Assembly (NCBI GenBank): GCA_009780955.1
Contig: WQZB01000017.1
Coordinates: 1 to 62,633, forward strand
Length of the DNA: 62,633 nucleotides
DNA from: Polyangiaceae bacterium
Lineage (GTDB): Bacteria; Myxococcota_A; Polyangia; Polyangiales; Polyangiaceae
Reading direction: 5' to 3'
Part shown: positions 16,346 to 24,931 of the stretch, piece after piece
Layout of the letters: the number at the start of each line of letters is the position of its first letter
How positions within the stretch are numbered: position 1 is the stretch's first letter
Notes under the pieces: model-generated
Database searches by the model: none
The model's input: only the letters and a program-made list of their open reading frames with translations
Told to the model about the DNA's origin: nothing
Translations under genes and position numbers: made by a program

Positions 16346-19282
16346 ATGGCGTCTCGCATTCGGTCTTTTGTGCTCATCGTATTCTGCCTGTTCTACGTTG
16401 CAAGTTGGCCGGGTGCTCGCTTGCCACCGCTGCCATCGCGCGGTGCGGCCGCGGTAGCACCAGGCCATCCTGATAGCTACGGCGTGATCGACGTCGTCGT
16501 GCGCGCCGCCGATGGCGACAAGAACACGCTCGAGGGCGCGCGCGTGCGGGCTTTCGCCATGCTCGATGGCCGCGTGCAGGTAGCCGGCGATGTGGTGACC
16601 GACACCCTCGGGCGCGCAACGCTCACCGGCCTTGCCCACGCCGAGCACTGGATTGTCGCAGAAATAGCCCATCGCGCGCGCGCCACGCAAATGCTCGTCG
16701 TTGCTCCTGGCGCGCGCAGCCAACTCGACTTCGATCTTGGCGCCGAGCATGTACTCGATGTTGTCGTACAAACCGACCAAGGCGTGCCCGCTGAGAACGC
16801 GGAGCTCGAAGTGCGCGGCGCCGATCCATTCCCGGTCGGTGGGCGCACTGGCCCGGACGGGCGTGCACGCGCTCTTCGACTCGGCGAAGGGCCGTTCGTT
16901 GTCGTTGCGCGAAAGGCCGGCTTCGAAGAAGTAACGCGACGGAGCGCTCCGGAAGGGCAAGTGTGCACCATCACACTAGGCCGTCAGGGCGCGCTGGTCG
17001 TGAAGGTCATTTCGGAGGCAGGCGAAAGCGTGCAAAATGCACGCGTATGGATCGCATCGCCTGCGCTCTCGGCGGCGCGCGTCGCGGAAACTTCGGAGGA
17101 CGGCGTTGTCCGCATCGGTGGGCTCGACCCCGGCAGCTACGCGCTCAAGGCAACCATGGGCGCGCGGACATCGACTATCGAGCTCGGCATCGCGGTTAGC
17201 CGCGGCGACGACACGAACGTCGAACTAAGACTTGTGCCAGGAATCTTCGTTACCGCGCGCGTTACCGATGGCGCAACCGACGAGCCGGTCAGCAAGGCCC
17301 GCGTTACACTTGCCGAAGCGGGCCTCTCGCCATTTCCGATCGAAGGCCTCACGAATAACGATGGGCGTGTCGTGCTCGGGCCCATCGCACATGGCCCATC
17401 GACTCTGAGCGTGTCGGCCGATGGGTTCGTTACCAAGTCGGCCGTGCATGTGGGCGATCCGCCGCCGTCCGAAATCAGCCTTGCGCTTGCACGCGCAGGC
17501 ACGCTTGTCGGGCGCGTGGTCGATACGCGCGGCTTCCCGGTCGACGGCGCCACGATTCGCGTTATCGGCACCGACATCGACGGCATGCCCATCGATGAAG
17601 ATCCGCTTCGTTCGTCGTTTCGTGAGGCTCACTTCGAAGCCGCACTTGCACCGGTTCGGCCGCTCGTCCCAGCCGGCGAGCTCGGCGTGATGCCCGGACC
17701 CTTGCCCGACACGCCGCGCGGCAACGCCTTCGGACTCGTGTCGATGGCAACAAGCGTCACACCAAGCGAGCCGTGGATAACTTCGCGCGATGGGACATTC
17801 AAGGCAGCACCGGTAACGCCGGGGCGCGTGCGCGTGGTTGTTCGTCACCCGCAATACGTCGAGGCGATGAGCGATGTCGTTGCCCTTGCAAGCGATCGCG
17901 AAGTCAACGTTGACATTGTGCTCTCGCGTGGAGGAGCACTCGAAGGTCGTGTGATCGATTCGCGCGGCTGGCCTGTGGCGGGCGCGCGCGTGACCGCGGT
18001 TGCGATCCGCGGATCGTTCGAGCGAGTCGTGCAAACGGGGACCGATGGATCGTTTGCGCTCGCGTCAGTGCCGGACGCGCTCACAATTCTTGTTTCAAAG
18101 GGCGACGATGAGTCGCTCACAACGGCGCGCACGGAAGTTTCTGTGCCTGACGGCGATCGCAAATCCATCGAGATTGTGCTGCCTGAAGCGCGCGAGCCAC
18201 TTGCCGTTCGAGTCACCGGCGCTTACGGCGTGCCCGTGGATGCCGCGCAAGTTTCCGCAGTGTCGCTCGACCCAGGCGAGGCGCTGCGCACGACGGCGTT
18301 CACCGATGCACATGGTGACGCAGCGCTCGCTTCGGCAAAAGGGCTTTCGCTTCGCGTCGAAGTGCAGGCGCCAGGGTACGCGTCGAAAGTGATTGTGACG
18401 AGCCCCGACACGAGCGAGCTCGATGTGGAGCTCGCGGCCGGCGAAAGCATGGTGGGCGAGGTATGGGCGAACCGCCGCGAAACCATCGAGGGTGCCGAAG
18501 TCGTTCTGCAAACCGAGAATCATGTGTATCATGCACGCACAGATCGCGATGGCGGATTCGTTCTCGGCGATCTGGCTGCAGGCCCAGCTCACCTTCGCAT
18601 TCGTGCAAAGGGGCGCGCGCCCGTGGATCAGGATGTCGTGGTGGTGGACTCCGGCGGGCGCCACCCCACCGACATAGGCAAGTTGGTGCTGCCCGAAGAC
18701 GCCATCATCGAAGGCGTTGTGGTCGATGGCAAAGGCGATCCCGTGCCAGGTGCGCGCGTTGCCAAAGACTCGGTGCCAACCTACTTGCCAAGTGCGGTTG
18801 TTCCTCCTGGCGTGGCCGTGTGCGATGCGCGCGGGCGCTTTCGATTGGGCGAAATGCTCGAAGGCATCGCGGTGCTCGAGGCGTACGCGCCCGATGTCGG
18901 CCGTGGGCGCGCTACCGGCGTACGCGCTCTTTCCGGACATACGACCGACGGCGTAAAAATCGTGCTTGCAACCGATGGCGCAGCTCCGGGCGAGCCGCCT
19001 GCAACGGGAGGAGTGGCCGTGACGCTCGGTGAAACAATCGCCGGTCCACCCGAAATGGACACGCAAGTCGTGGTGGTTTCGGTGTCCGAAGGTTCCGAAG
19101 CAGAGCGAGCGGGGCTTGCGCCAAACGACGTTCTCGTGGAAGTCGGCGGCGCTGCGCCAACGAGCATCGTGGATGCGCGAGCGCGCCTTTCCGGACCGCT
19201 TCATGACGACGTGCTTGTCAAGGTGCGTCGAGACGAACGCATTCTGACGTTGCGCATAGTCCGCGAAGCCGTCACAAAGTAG
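16346..19282 (+). CDS. large exported carboxypeptidase-regulatory-like protein with C-terminal PDZ domain
   Basis: 978 residues with an N-terminal signal/anchor (FVLIVFCLFYVASW). The body is a string of Ig-like carboxypeptidase-regulatory (CarboxypepD_reg) repeats, each with a G-x-V-x(D)-x-G-x-PV-x-GA-x-V pattern, for example LVGRVVDTRGFPVDGA and LEGRVIDSRGWPVAGARV. The last 85 residues form a PDZ domain (VVVVSVSEGSEAERAGLAPNDVLVEVGG). Such proteins are extracellular or periplasmic scaffolds with no catalysis; the PDZ suggests binding of protein C-termini. It is followed 14 bp later by a secreted hypothetical, likely in one operon. A TGTATCATGCA motif lies inside at 18525. Confidence 0.8.
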   Translation: MASRIRSFVLIVFCLFYVASWPGARLPPLPSRGAAAVAPGHPDSYGVIDVVVRAADGDKNTLEGARVRAFAMLDGRVQVAGDVVTDTLGRATLTGLAHAEHWIVAEIAHRARATQMLVVAPGARSQLDFDLGAEHVLDVVVQTDQGVPAENAELEVRGADPFPVGGRTGPDGRARALRLGEGPFVVVARKAGFEEVTRRSAPEGQVCTITLGRQGALVVKVISEAGESVQNARVWIASPALSAARVAETSEDGVVRIGGLDPGSYALKATMGARTSTIELGIAVSRGDDTNVELRLVPGIFVTARVTDGATDEPVSKARVTLAEAGLSPFPIEGLTNNDGRVVLGPIAHGPSTLSVSADGFVTKSAVHVGDPPPSEISLALARAGTLVGRVVDTRGFPVDGATIRVIGTDIDGMPIDEDPLRSSFREAHFEAALAPVRPLVPAGELGVMPGPLPDTPRGNAFGLVSMATSVTPSEPWITSRDGTFKAAPVTPGRVRVVVRHPQYVEAMSDVVALASDREVNVDIVLSRGGALEGRVIDSRGWPVAGARVTAVAIRGSFERVVQTGTDGSFALASVPDALTILVSKGDDESLTTARTEVSVPDGDRKSIEIVLPEAREPLAVRVTGAYGVPVDAAQVSAVSLDPGEALRTTAFTDAHGDAALASAKGLSLRVEVQAPGYASKVIVTSPDTSELDVELAAGESMVGEVWANRRETIEGAEVVLQTENHVYHARTDRDGGFVLGDLAAGPAHLRIRAKGRAPVDQDVVVVDSGGRHPTDIGKLVLPEDAIIEGVVVDGKGDPVPGARVAKDSVPTYLPSAVVPPGVAVCDARGRFRLGEMLEGIAVLEAYAPDVGRGRATGVRALSGHTTDGVKIVLATDGAAPGEPPATGGVAVTLGETIAGPPEMDTQVVVVSVSEGSEAERAGLAPNDVLVEVGGAAPTSIVDARARLSGPLHDDVLVKVRRDERILTLRIVREAVTK
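18525..18535 (+). repeat. palindromic 11-mer TGTATCATGCA
   Basis: Exact match to the window-wide consensus TGYATYATRCA. It lies in a plus-strand gene and reads as codons xTG TAT CAT GCA (V-Y-H-A). Flanking bases G and C extend the palindrome to 13 bp. Confidence 0.7.
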
Positions 19283-19296
19283 GAAGAGGTATTTGC

Positions 19297-20112
19297 GTGA
19301 AGTATGCAGCAGTCTTTGCGGTGTTCGTCTCGATGCTTTTCGTGCACCTCGAGCCCGTCGCCATCGCGGCGCCGAAGCCCCAGCCCATCCTGCGGCTGCC
19401 CATGCTGCCAAGCATTGCGCGTGTAACCTTCGAGCTTGTGCGCGACAAGTCGCAAATGCAGGCTCTCATCGTCGAGGAGGTGAACCTGCCGCGCGGCGAC
19501 TGGCAGGGCGAGCCGCTCGACTTCTACGTGGCTTTTGGGGCGCCGGGCGTTCCGCAAGCCGTCGACGTGCGGATCGTATCCGTCATGGATGGTTTGCTCG
19601 AGGCAGAAAGCGATGCGCTCGGTGAGCCCGTTGCCATCACACGTGCGCCGAGCCGGCCGCCCAACGTGCATTCGCTTCTCGGCCGCGACACCATGGCGGG
19701 CTTCGTTATTCATCTTGGCAAGATTGCGTTCGCCAAAGCGCTTGCGCCGGGCAACATGGCCACGCTGCGCATCCGCTCGCTCGTCTTGCTGCCCGACGTA
19801 CCAAAAGGACAACCTCACACACTCGTCGTTCGGCTTGGCGCTTCGGGCAGCAGTCCGCTGCCAGTGGGTCGACTCTCGGTTCATAACCGTCCGGGCGCAC
19901 CCGTTGTCGCGCGTGCCGAGGCGCGCCTTTGCGGCGCTAGTGCCGATCCGCATCCGCTTGCAGTGGAGATTGCTCCGAAGCCGGCGGTCGCGCTGCCCGC
20001 GCCGCATGCGCCATCTGCCCCACCTGCAATAGGCGGCCCCGAGGCCCCCATAGCCCCGGTGCTTGCCGTGCGCCACGTGACGGACGACTTGTGTGTCGCC
20101 CTCTCTCTCTAA
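19297..20112 (+). CDS. secreted protein of unknown function
   Basis: 271 residues starting at GTG 19297, supported by the AGGAAGAGG ribosome-binding site about 8 bp upstream. The signal peptide is KYAAVFAVFVSMLFVHLEPVAIAA. The remainder is Pro/Ala/Val rich with no recognised domain; segments such as DFYVAFGAPGVPQAVDVRI suggest a beta fold. It lies 14 bp after the PDZ protein gene and ends convergent with the next gene, stops overlapping by 4 bp. It is likely a partner of the upstream scaffold, but its role is unknown. Confidence 0.7.
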   Translation: MKYAAVFAVFVSMLFVHLEPVAIAAPKPQPILRLPMLPSIARVTFELVRDKSQMQALIVEEVNLPRGDWQGEPLDFYVAFGAPGVPQAVDVRIVSVMDGLLEAESDALGEPVAITRAPSRPPNVHSLLGRDTMAGFVIHLGKIAFAKALAPGNMATLRIRSLVLLPDVPKGQPHTLVVRLGASGSSPLPVGRLSVHNRPGAPVVARAEARLCGASADPHPLAVEIAPKPAVALPAPHAPSAPPAIGGPEAPIAPVLAVRHVTDDLCVALSL

Positions 20113-21104
20113 TCCTGACTTGCGCTGTCGCTTTTCATGGCCACGTCAATGAAGATCCGAAGCGCTATCGAGATCATCGTTGCTGGATGATCGGCGACGA
20201 GATCGCGCCGTGCACTAACCTCGATCCCGAACCTTGGATCGGTGTATCCTACACCAAATCCTACGCCGTGAGTTTTCGTTCCGTCGTCGTAGCGGTAGCC
20301 GGCGCGCAGAGGAAGGCAGCCAGCCGCGATGTACTCGGCGCCAAGCATGGCGCGCGCGCGCGTGGTCGAATACGTGGTGAAGTCGAATTGCACATCGCCT
20401 TCGAGCGTTACCATGCCATTCGAGAAGCCAAGGCCGGTGCCGAGCAATACGGGCGCAAGTGACGTTTTCGTGGAGGTTAGGTTGTGACCGCTTACACCGA
20501 GGCGCACGCCCTCAGCCAAAGTGAGCGCGGCACCGGCGTCGAAGGTGAGTTGGTTGAAGATAGGCTTTGTGCTCGTGCCGTCGGAAGCGAGGCTTGCGCC
20601 GAGTGGGCCAGCCGCAGTGCGCTGCATCACACGAAGGTAGCGTCCCGTCATGCCGAGGCTAAATGCGTTGCCGAACAGGTAAGCGAGCGCAAGCCGAAGA
20701 TCGGTCCAACTGCGCTTGATTCCGTCCGGGTCCATTTCGTTCCACGTGCCGCCGATGCCGCCGGCGAGGCGCCCCTTTGAAGAATCGACAACGGCACCTC
20801 CGAAACTTTGTCGTCGTGCCTCGGGGCCGAACGCGGCCAGCCCTTCAAGGTGGTAAACGCGGCTTGCAAGCAGGTTTGCGGGGTTTTTGAAAAGCGCGCC
20901 CGTTGACCCTCCCCAGGCCTCGTCTGCTCCTGCCATTGCAACGGAGCGAGGCTCTTGAATTTCGCCAAGTTCGTAGCCTTGGTCGATGGTGGTTGACGAT
21001 CGATCGGCGTGTGCAGAAGCCGCCGCGGAAGCAACGCCTAGAAACGTTGCCACGGGCACCATCGACTTGCGCCAAGGAATGCAGAAGGAACGCACCGCGC
21101 CCAA
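20109..21104 (-). CDS. putative outer-membrane beta-barrel protein
   Basis: 331 residues with a signal peptide (VATFLGVASAAASAHA). The first mature segment, RSVAMAGADEAWGGSTGALFKNPANL, resembles the start of PorV/FadL-like barrels, where a GG-x-x-A-x-x-x-NPA(N/G)L pattern is typical. The rest alternates Gly and aromatic residues (LAGGIGGTWNEM, VGFGVGYTDPRFGIEVSARRD), consistent with beta strands ending in an outer-membrane barrel. Start at 21104 was kept because it gives a charged N-region; Met at 21062 is an alternative. Function unknown. Confidence 0.65.
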   Translation of the reverse strand: MGAVRSFCIPWRKSMVPVATFLGVASAAASAHADRSSTTIDQGYELGEIQEPRSVAMAGADEAWGGSTGALFKNPANLLASRVYHLEGLAAFGPEARRQSFGGAVVDSSKGRLAGGIGGTWNEMDPDGIKRSWTDLRLALAYLFGNAFSLGMTGRYLRVMQRTAAGPLGASLASDGTSTKPIFNQLTFDAGAALTLAEGVRLGVSGHNLTSTKTSLAPVLLGTGLGFSNGMVTLEGDVQFDFTTYSTTRARAMLGAEYIAAGCLPLRAGYRYDDGTKTHGVGFGVGYTDPRFGIEVSARRDLVADHPATMISIALRIFIDVAMKSDSASQD

Positions 21105-21729
21105 GGTAACAAGCCCGCTTTGACCGGGACAACCTTTCGCCCCCGCCGATGCCGCGGCTTGCTATGGCCCTGCAATTCCTGCAATTTGTGACACTTCGGT
21201 GACTCTTGACAGCCAAAACTCCGAAGATTGCGGCCCGCAGACGACTTGCCGACAAGAACACGCCCCGATTACCTAGCGACCACAAGGACTTACCATCCCC
21301 CGCTGCCACTGCATGGGCATGACGCGATTTTCACAGGTGGTTTACAAGGAATAAAACGAAGTATTATCAATTACTTGCGTCTGATTGAAACAATGGACAT
21401 GACGACGGCAATTCGGCGGTGCTACCTGGTATTCATGAGTCGTCGGGCAGCCGGCGATGAGTGTTTTGAGCACAATGAAGCGGATGACCTAAGAACACCG
21501 AACAGGTTGAAAGGCTGTGTGTTTTCGGCAAGTTCCGAAGTGCCTGGGCTGAATGGCACACGGATCCGCTAGTAACGCAAAGCGTTCCAATGAGAACGAC
21601 CTTTGGTTCGTTCGCAGGGGATCGCGTTGCATTGTAATGGAAATTGGCGAAAAAACCCAGCGGGTAACCTGATAACCTAATTCAGTGCTCTAACTTTTGA
21701 GTTGGGGCAATTCGATCGCAGAGCCAATA

Positions 21730-21770
21730 GACCGCTTTCAAGTTGACGCAAGTTCAAGGCGACGGCGGTG
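21730..21770. repeat. half copy of the GACCGCTTTC element
   Basis: GACCGCTTTCAAGTTGACGC followed by AAGTTCAAGGCGACGGCGG, preceded by TA. It is nearly identical to the first 40 bp of the complete short form at 21920-21967, but the closing GCGGTC arm is absent. Confidence 0.7.
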
Positions 21771-21919
21771 TTTGCATGTGCGAGTTTTGCGAGCTTTCAG
21801 CGTAAAAGTGAGTTGTTTCTTCGGTTATGCAGTTGCCGGCTGGGTGTTCCCGGTCAGCTCTGCGTTTCTCGAAGCGGGGGATGTTCTTCAAGAACCTAAA
21901 GGGTCTTTCTCACATATTG

Positions 21920-21967
21920 GACCGCTTTCAAGTTGACGCAAGTTCAAGGCGGCGGCGAGAAGCGGTC
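21920..21967. repeat. short form of the GACCGCTTTC element, 48 bp
   Basis: Starts GACCGCTTTCAAGTTGACGC and ends GAAGCGGTC, followed by TA. GACCGCTT and AAGCGGTC form a perfect 8-bp stem. The flanks CTTTCTCAC and GTGAGAAAG extend the inverted repeat outward. Confidence 0.75.
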
Positions 21968-22054
21968 TAGTGAGAAAGAGCGGCGCGAATCGCGAGTAAT
22001 GCACGTCGGGGTGGCGTGCATCCGAATTTGCCGCGTTGAATGTCGGTGCGTGGG

Positions 22055-22075
22055 TTTTCCACAGCATGTGGAAAA
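22055..22075. promoter_or_regulatory. inverted pair of DnaA-box-like nonamers
   Basis: TTTTCCACA and TGTGGAAAA face each other with a 3-bp GCA spacer, 52 bp before the dnaA start. Each differs from the classic DnaA box TTATCCACA by one base. The position suits autoregulation of dnaA or part of an origin. Confidence 0.5.
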
Positions 22076-22126
22076 CCTGTGCATGTTGTCTGGCTTTCGA
22101 TCGGCATTGACTGAGAATGGACGGAT

Positions 22127-23581
22127 ATGCATCACAACACGCTCTGGAACGACGCGGTTGCCTTTATTCGCGCCAAATCACCTGCGACCTTCGAGCAGTG
22201 GTTTTCCGGCGTTCAGTTCGATGGCATCACCGACGGCATTGTCAGCCTTCGAGCGCGCAACATATTTGTGCGCGACTGGGTTGACCGGCACTTTTTGCCA
22301 ACGCTTTCGGACTATCTGCGCAGCCAAACAGGCTGGAGCGTGCAGGTGGCATGGAGTGTGGACGGCAATCTCGAGCGGCCTGTGGCGTTTGGCATTGCTA
22401 ATTTGCCTAGCTTGCCCATACGGCCGCGCGCTCTTGCCGCGGTGGGTATGACCGGACCAACTAGCCAAGGCGGCCAAGACAGCGCAACGCGCCCGCCAGC
22501 CTCCTCTGGTCATGGCGCGCATTCACTCAAAGCGGCGCCCAAAACGGTACCGGTCGAGGGGTTGAACCCGAAGAACACCTTTGCGAACTTCGTTGTGGGG
22601 CCATCGAACCAGCTTGCCCATGCAGCGGCCATCGCGGCCGCCGGTGGTGGAGGCCCGCGCTACAATCCCGTTTTTCTGTGCGGTGGCACCGGTCTTGGCA
22701 AAACACACCTCGTGCACGCCGTGGCTCATCGCTTCCAGTCCGAGCAGCCAGGCGCCCGCGTCCTCTATGTGTCGGCCGAGCGATTCGTCAACGAGTTTGT
22801 CCAGTCGGTGCAGGAAGGGCGGATGGCCGAGTTTCGCAGCCGCTTCCGCGACCGGTGCGATCTGCTCCTCGTGGACGACATCCAGTTTCTTGCGTCCAAA
22901 ACGCAAACGCAGGAAGAGTTTTTCCACGCGTTCAACACGCTTCACCAAGCTGATAAGCAAATCATTGTCACGAGCGACAAGTACCCCCAGCAGCTCGAAC
23001 GGATGGAGGAGCGTCTTGTTTCACGCTTCTCGTGGGGGCTCGTGGCCGACATCCAGGGGCCTGAGCTCGAAACGCGCGTGGCCATTGTCCGCAAGAAAGC
23101 CGAGGCCGAGAAGATCGAACTCGAAGGCGAGGTCATTGTACTTCTCGCGCAGTCGATCCGGTCGAACGTGCGCGAACTCGAAGGCACGCTCATTCGTCTT
23201 GCAGCGAAGTCGTCGCTGCTTGGTCATTCGATCGACCTCGACTTCGTCCGTCAAGAGCTTGCCGCCACCGTGAGCCCGCGTGCGAACGAGGCGTGCGTCG
23301 ACGACATCCAACGCATTGTTTGCCATCACTTCAAGCTACGCTCGGGCGATCTGCTTTCGAAAGACCGCCACAAAAGCATCGCGTTCGCGCGTCATGTTGC
23401 GATGTACCTTTGCAAGCATCGCCTCAAGTGCAGCTTTCCGGAGCTTGGTCGCGCCTTCGGCAATCGCGATCACACGACGGTGATGAATGCCGTGCGCAAA
23501 GTCGATCGCTTGCGCTCGTGCGATCCTGGAGTGCGTGCGCATCTAGATGCCATCGAAAAAAAACTCGGCACGTGCGCTTAG
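22127..23581 (+). CDS. dnaA: chromosomal replication initiator protein DnaA
   Basis: 484 residues. Domain I (LWNDAVAFIRAKSPATFEQWF) is followed by a variable linker. Domain III is an AAA+ ATPase beginning at NTFANFVVGPSNQLAHAAA, with Walker A GGTGLGKTHLVHAV near residue 185 and Walker B LLLVDDIQFL. Domain IV carries the DnaA signature FPELGRAFGNRDHTTVMNA, which reads DnaA boxes. It opens the origin and loads the helicase. It is not followed by dnaN as in many bacteria, but by an esterase gene. Confidence 0.98.
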   Translation: MHHNTLWNDAVAFIRAKSPATFEQWFSGVQFDGITDGIVSLRARNIFVRDWVDRHFLPTLSDYLRSQTGWSVQVAWSVDGNLERPVAFGIANLPSLPIRPRALAAVGMTGPTSQGGQDSATRPPASSGHGAHSLKAAPKTVPVEGLNPKNTFANFVVGPSNQLAHAAAIAAAGGGGPRYNPVFLCGGTGLGKTHLVHAVAHRFQSEQPGARVLYVSAERFVNEFVQSVQEGRMAEFRSRFRDRCDLLLVDDIQFLASKTQTQEEFFHAFNTLHQADKQIIVTSDKYPQQLERMEERLVSRFSWGLVADIQGPELETRVAIVRKKAEAEKIELEGEVIVLLAQSIRSNVRELEGTLIRLAAKSSLLGHSIDLDFVRQELAATVSPRANEACVDDIQRIVCHHFKLRSGDLLSKDRHKSIAFARHVAMYLCKHRLKCSFPELGRAFGNRDHTTVMNAVRKVDRLRSCDPGVRAHLDAIEKKLGTCA

Positions 23582-23596
23582 CTGTCGCGGCAGGCC

Positions 23597-24799
23597 TTGT
23601 TGGGCCGAACTGTGCGCTTACTCTTGGTGGTTGACATGGGGGAAGGGACTTGCCGGGCGCCCACGCCGAGGGTGATCCGCGTCGTCGGAGGCTTCGCGCT
23701 TTTTGTAGTGAGTGCATCGTCCGCGTGTGCGGCTGGCCCGAGTGACGAGAACGCGTCGGTAGAGAGCGGTGCTGTCACCGGCGCATCGGTTGATTGCTCG
23801 CAAGTCCAGGTGCTCGGTCTCGGCTCCCCGGCGACGGGAACGCCAGCGCCGAAACTCGTTGGCCGCTACGATATGACCAACCCAGCGGGTCCAAAGTTCG
23901 ACTGGTCGGGCAACACCATCTCGGCGCGCTTCGAAGGAACTGAGGTGAGTGTGGGAATCATGGTGCCGGACGGCCAAAAGAACGGCTTTGTGTTCGAGGC
24001 CACCGTCGACGACTTGTCCCCCATCAAGTTCACCGTGCCGGGCGGACGCTCCTCGTATCGGCTCGCGTCAGGCCTGCCGGCTGGTGTGCACGAAGTTACG
24101 GTGATGCGCAGCAGCGAAGCGCTTGCCGGCACTACCATCTACACAGGCTTCAACCTTGGCAGCCATGGCACCTTCTTGCCGCCCATAGAGCACCCGCGAA
24201 AAATCGAGTTTGTTGGCGACTCCATGACCTGCGGTTACGAGAGCATCTATTTTGCCTACGGCTCGATTACGGCGCGAGCGCTGTCAGCCGACGCCACCAC
24301 GCTGTGCTTTCCGGGCAAAGGCGTTGTGCTCAACTACAGCGAAAGTCCGGGCGATGCCGACGCCAAGACGACGATTCCTCAATATTACGAGCGAACCCTT
24401 GCCACGCAGGCCGAGCCCACGTGGAGCTTTGCCGATCCGGAGCCGCAGGTTGTCGTTCTCAACGCCGGAACGAGCGATTTTCTGCGCGACGTAGACCAAA
24501 ACGGCGTGGCCGACGGCATCGATCTCGATGCATTTTACAACGGTTACTTGGCTTTCGTGCAGTTTGTGCGTGCACGCCGCCCGAATGCACACATCTTTCT
24601 CGCCGTTTCGCCCATGCTGACCGATGAATTCCCGCTTGCGAACGCGCGCAGCAACATGCGCGATGCGCTCGATCACGTGGTCACCACCGTGGCAAGTTCG
24701 GGCGACGCAAAAGTTTATCGCATTGAGTTTGTGGACATGGATCAACGCATGATGGCCGACGAACTCGTCAGCGTGATTCGCGCCGTAACCTGCTGGTGA
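23597..24799 (+). CDS. SGNH/GDSL esterase, carbohydrate esterase family 2-like, with apparent loss of the catalytic His block
   Basis: 400 residues (start 23597, or ATG 23636), with a signal peptide ending near SSACAAG. An N-terminal beta-sandwich segment (FDWSGNTISARFEGTEVSVGI) precedes an SGNH fold with EFVGDSMTCGYES (nucleophile Ser), as in CE2 carbohydrate deacetylases. Block III is VLNAGTSDF. The expected GCDxHP-x-x-x-x-H segment that brings the catalytic His is missing. The sequence goes straight from FVDMDQ to RMMADELVSVIRAVTCW, as if about 20 residues were deleted in frame. Activity is doubtful. The gene ends 9 bp before a 123-bp repeat. Confidence 0.75.
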   Translation: MLGRTVRLLLVVDMGEGTCRAPTPRVIRVVGGFALFVVSASSACAAGPSDENASVESGAVTGASVDCSQVQVLGLGSPATGTPAPKLVGRYDMTNPAGPKFDWSGNTISARFEGTEVSVGIMVPDGQKNGFVFEATVDDLSPIKFTVPGGRSSYRLASGLPAGVHEVTVMRSSEALAGTTIYTGFNLGSHGTFLPPIEHPRKIEFVGDSMTCGYESIYFAYGSITARALSADATTLCFPGKGVVLNYSESPGDADAKTTIPQYYERTLATQAEPTWSFADPEPQVVVLNAGTSDFLRDVDQNGVADGIDLDAFYNGYLAFVQFVRARRPNAHIFLAVSPMLTDEFPLANARSNMRDALDHVVTTVASSGDAKVYRIEFVDMDQRMMADELVSVIRAVTCW

Positions 24800-24807
24800 A
24801 ATTGTTA

Positions 24808-24930
24808 GACCGCTTTCAAGTTGACGCGAGATCGAGGCGGGGCCGAGGAGCGGACCGGAACAGCCTGCTGCGGCTTTGAGGACCGCACCGCAGGCACCAA
24901 CGAAGAGATCGCGTCAAATCGAAAGCGGTC
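24808..24930. repeat. full 123-bp GACCGCTTTC element
   Basis: Left end GACCGCTTTCAAGTTGACGC and right end GCGTCAAATCGAAAGCGGTC are near-perfect inverted repeats, preceded by TTA and followed by TCTA. The interior contains a second complementary pair (CGGACCGGAACAGCC...). It separates convergent genes, and the stop codon of the minus-strand FHA gene is 2 bp away. Confidence 0.85.
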
Positions 24931-24931
24931 T

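Larger units (their letters stand above)
21105..22126. other. gene-free region upstream of dnaA, candidate replication-origin or dnaA-control region
   Basis: About 1 kb without a convincing gene. Short frames here, such as one at 21228-21572, lack any family feature. The stretch 21330-21700 is visibly richer in A and T than its surroundings. Two copies of the GACCGCTTTC element lie at 21730-21770 and 21920-21967, the second inside a larger inverted repeat (CTTTCTCAC/GTGAGAAAG). An inverted pair of DnaA-box-like nonamers sits about 52 bp before dnaA. Perfect TTATCCACA boxes were not found, so an origin here is only a possibility. Confidence 0.4.

Noticed and set aside
16253..16960. Long antisense frames opposite the large PDZ protein and other genes
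   Set aside because: GC-rich DNA gives long open antisense frames; their composition is Arg/Ala/Pro-rich with no domain, while the opposite strand has clear families.
21228..21572. 114-codon plus-strand frame upstream of dnaA
   Set aside because: No family features, no ribosome-binding site seen, and it lies in the A/T-rich control region.
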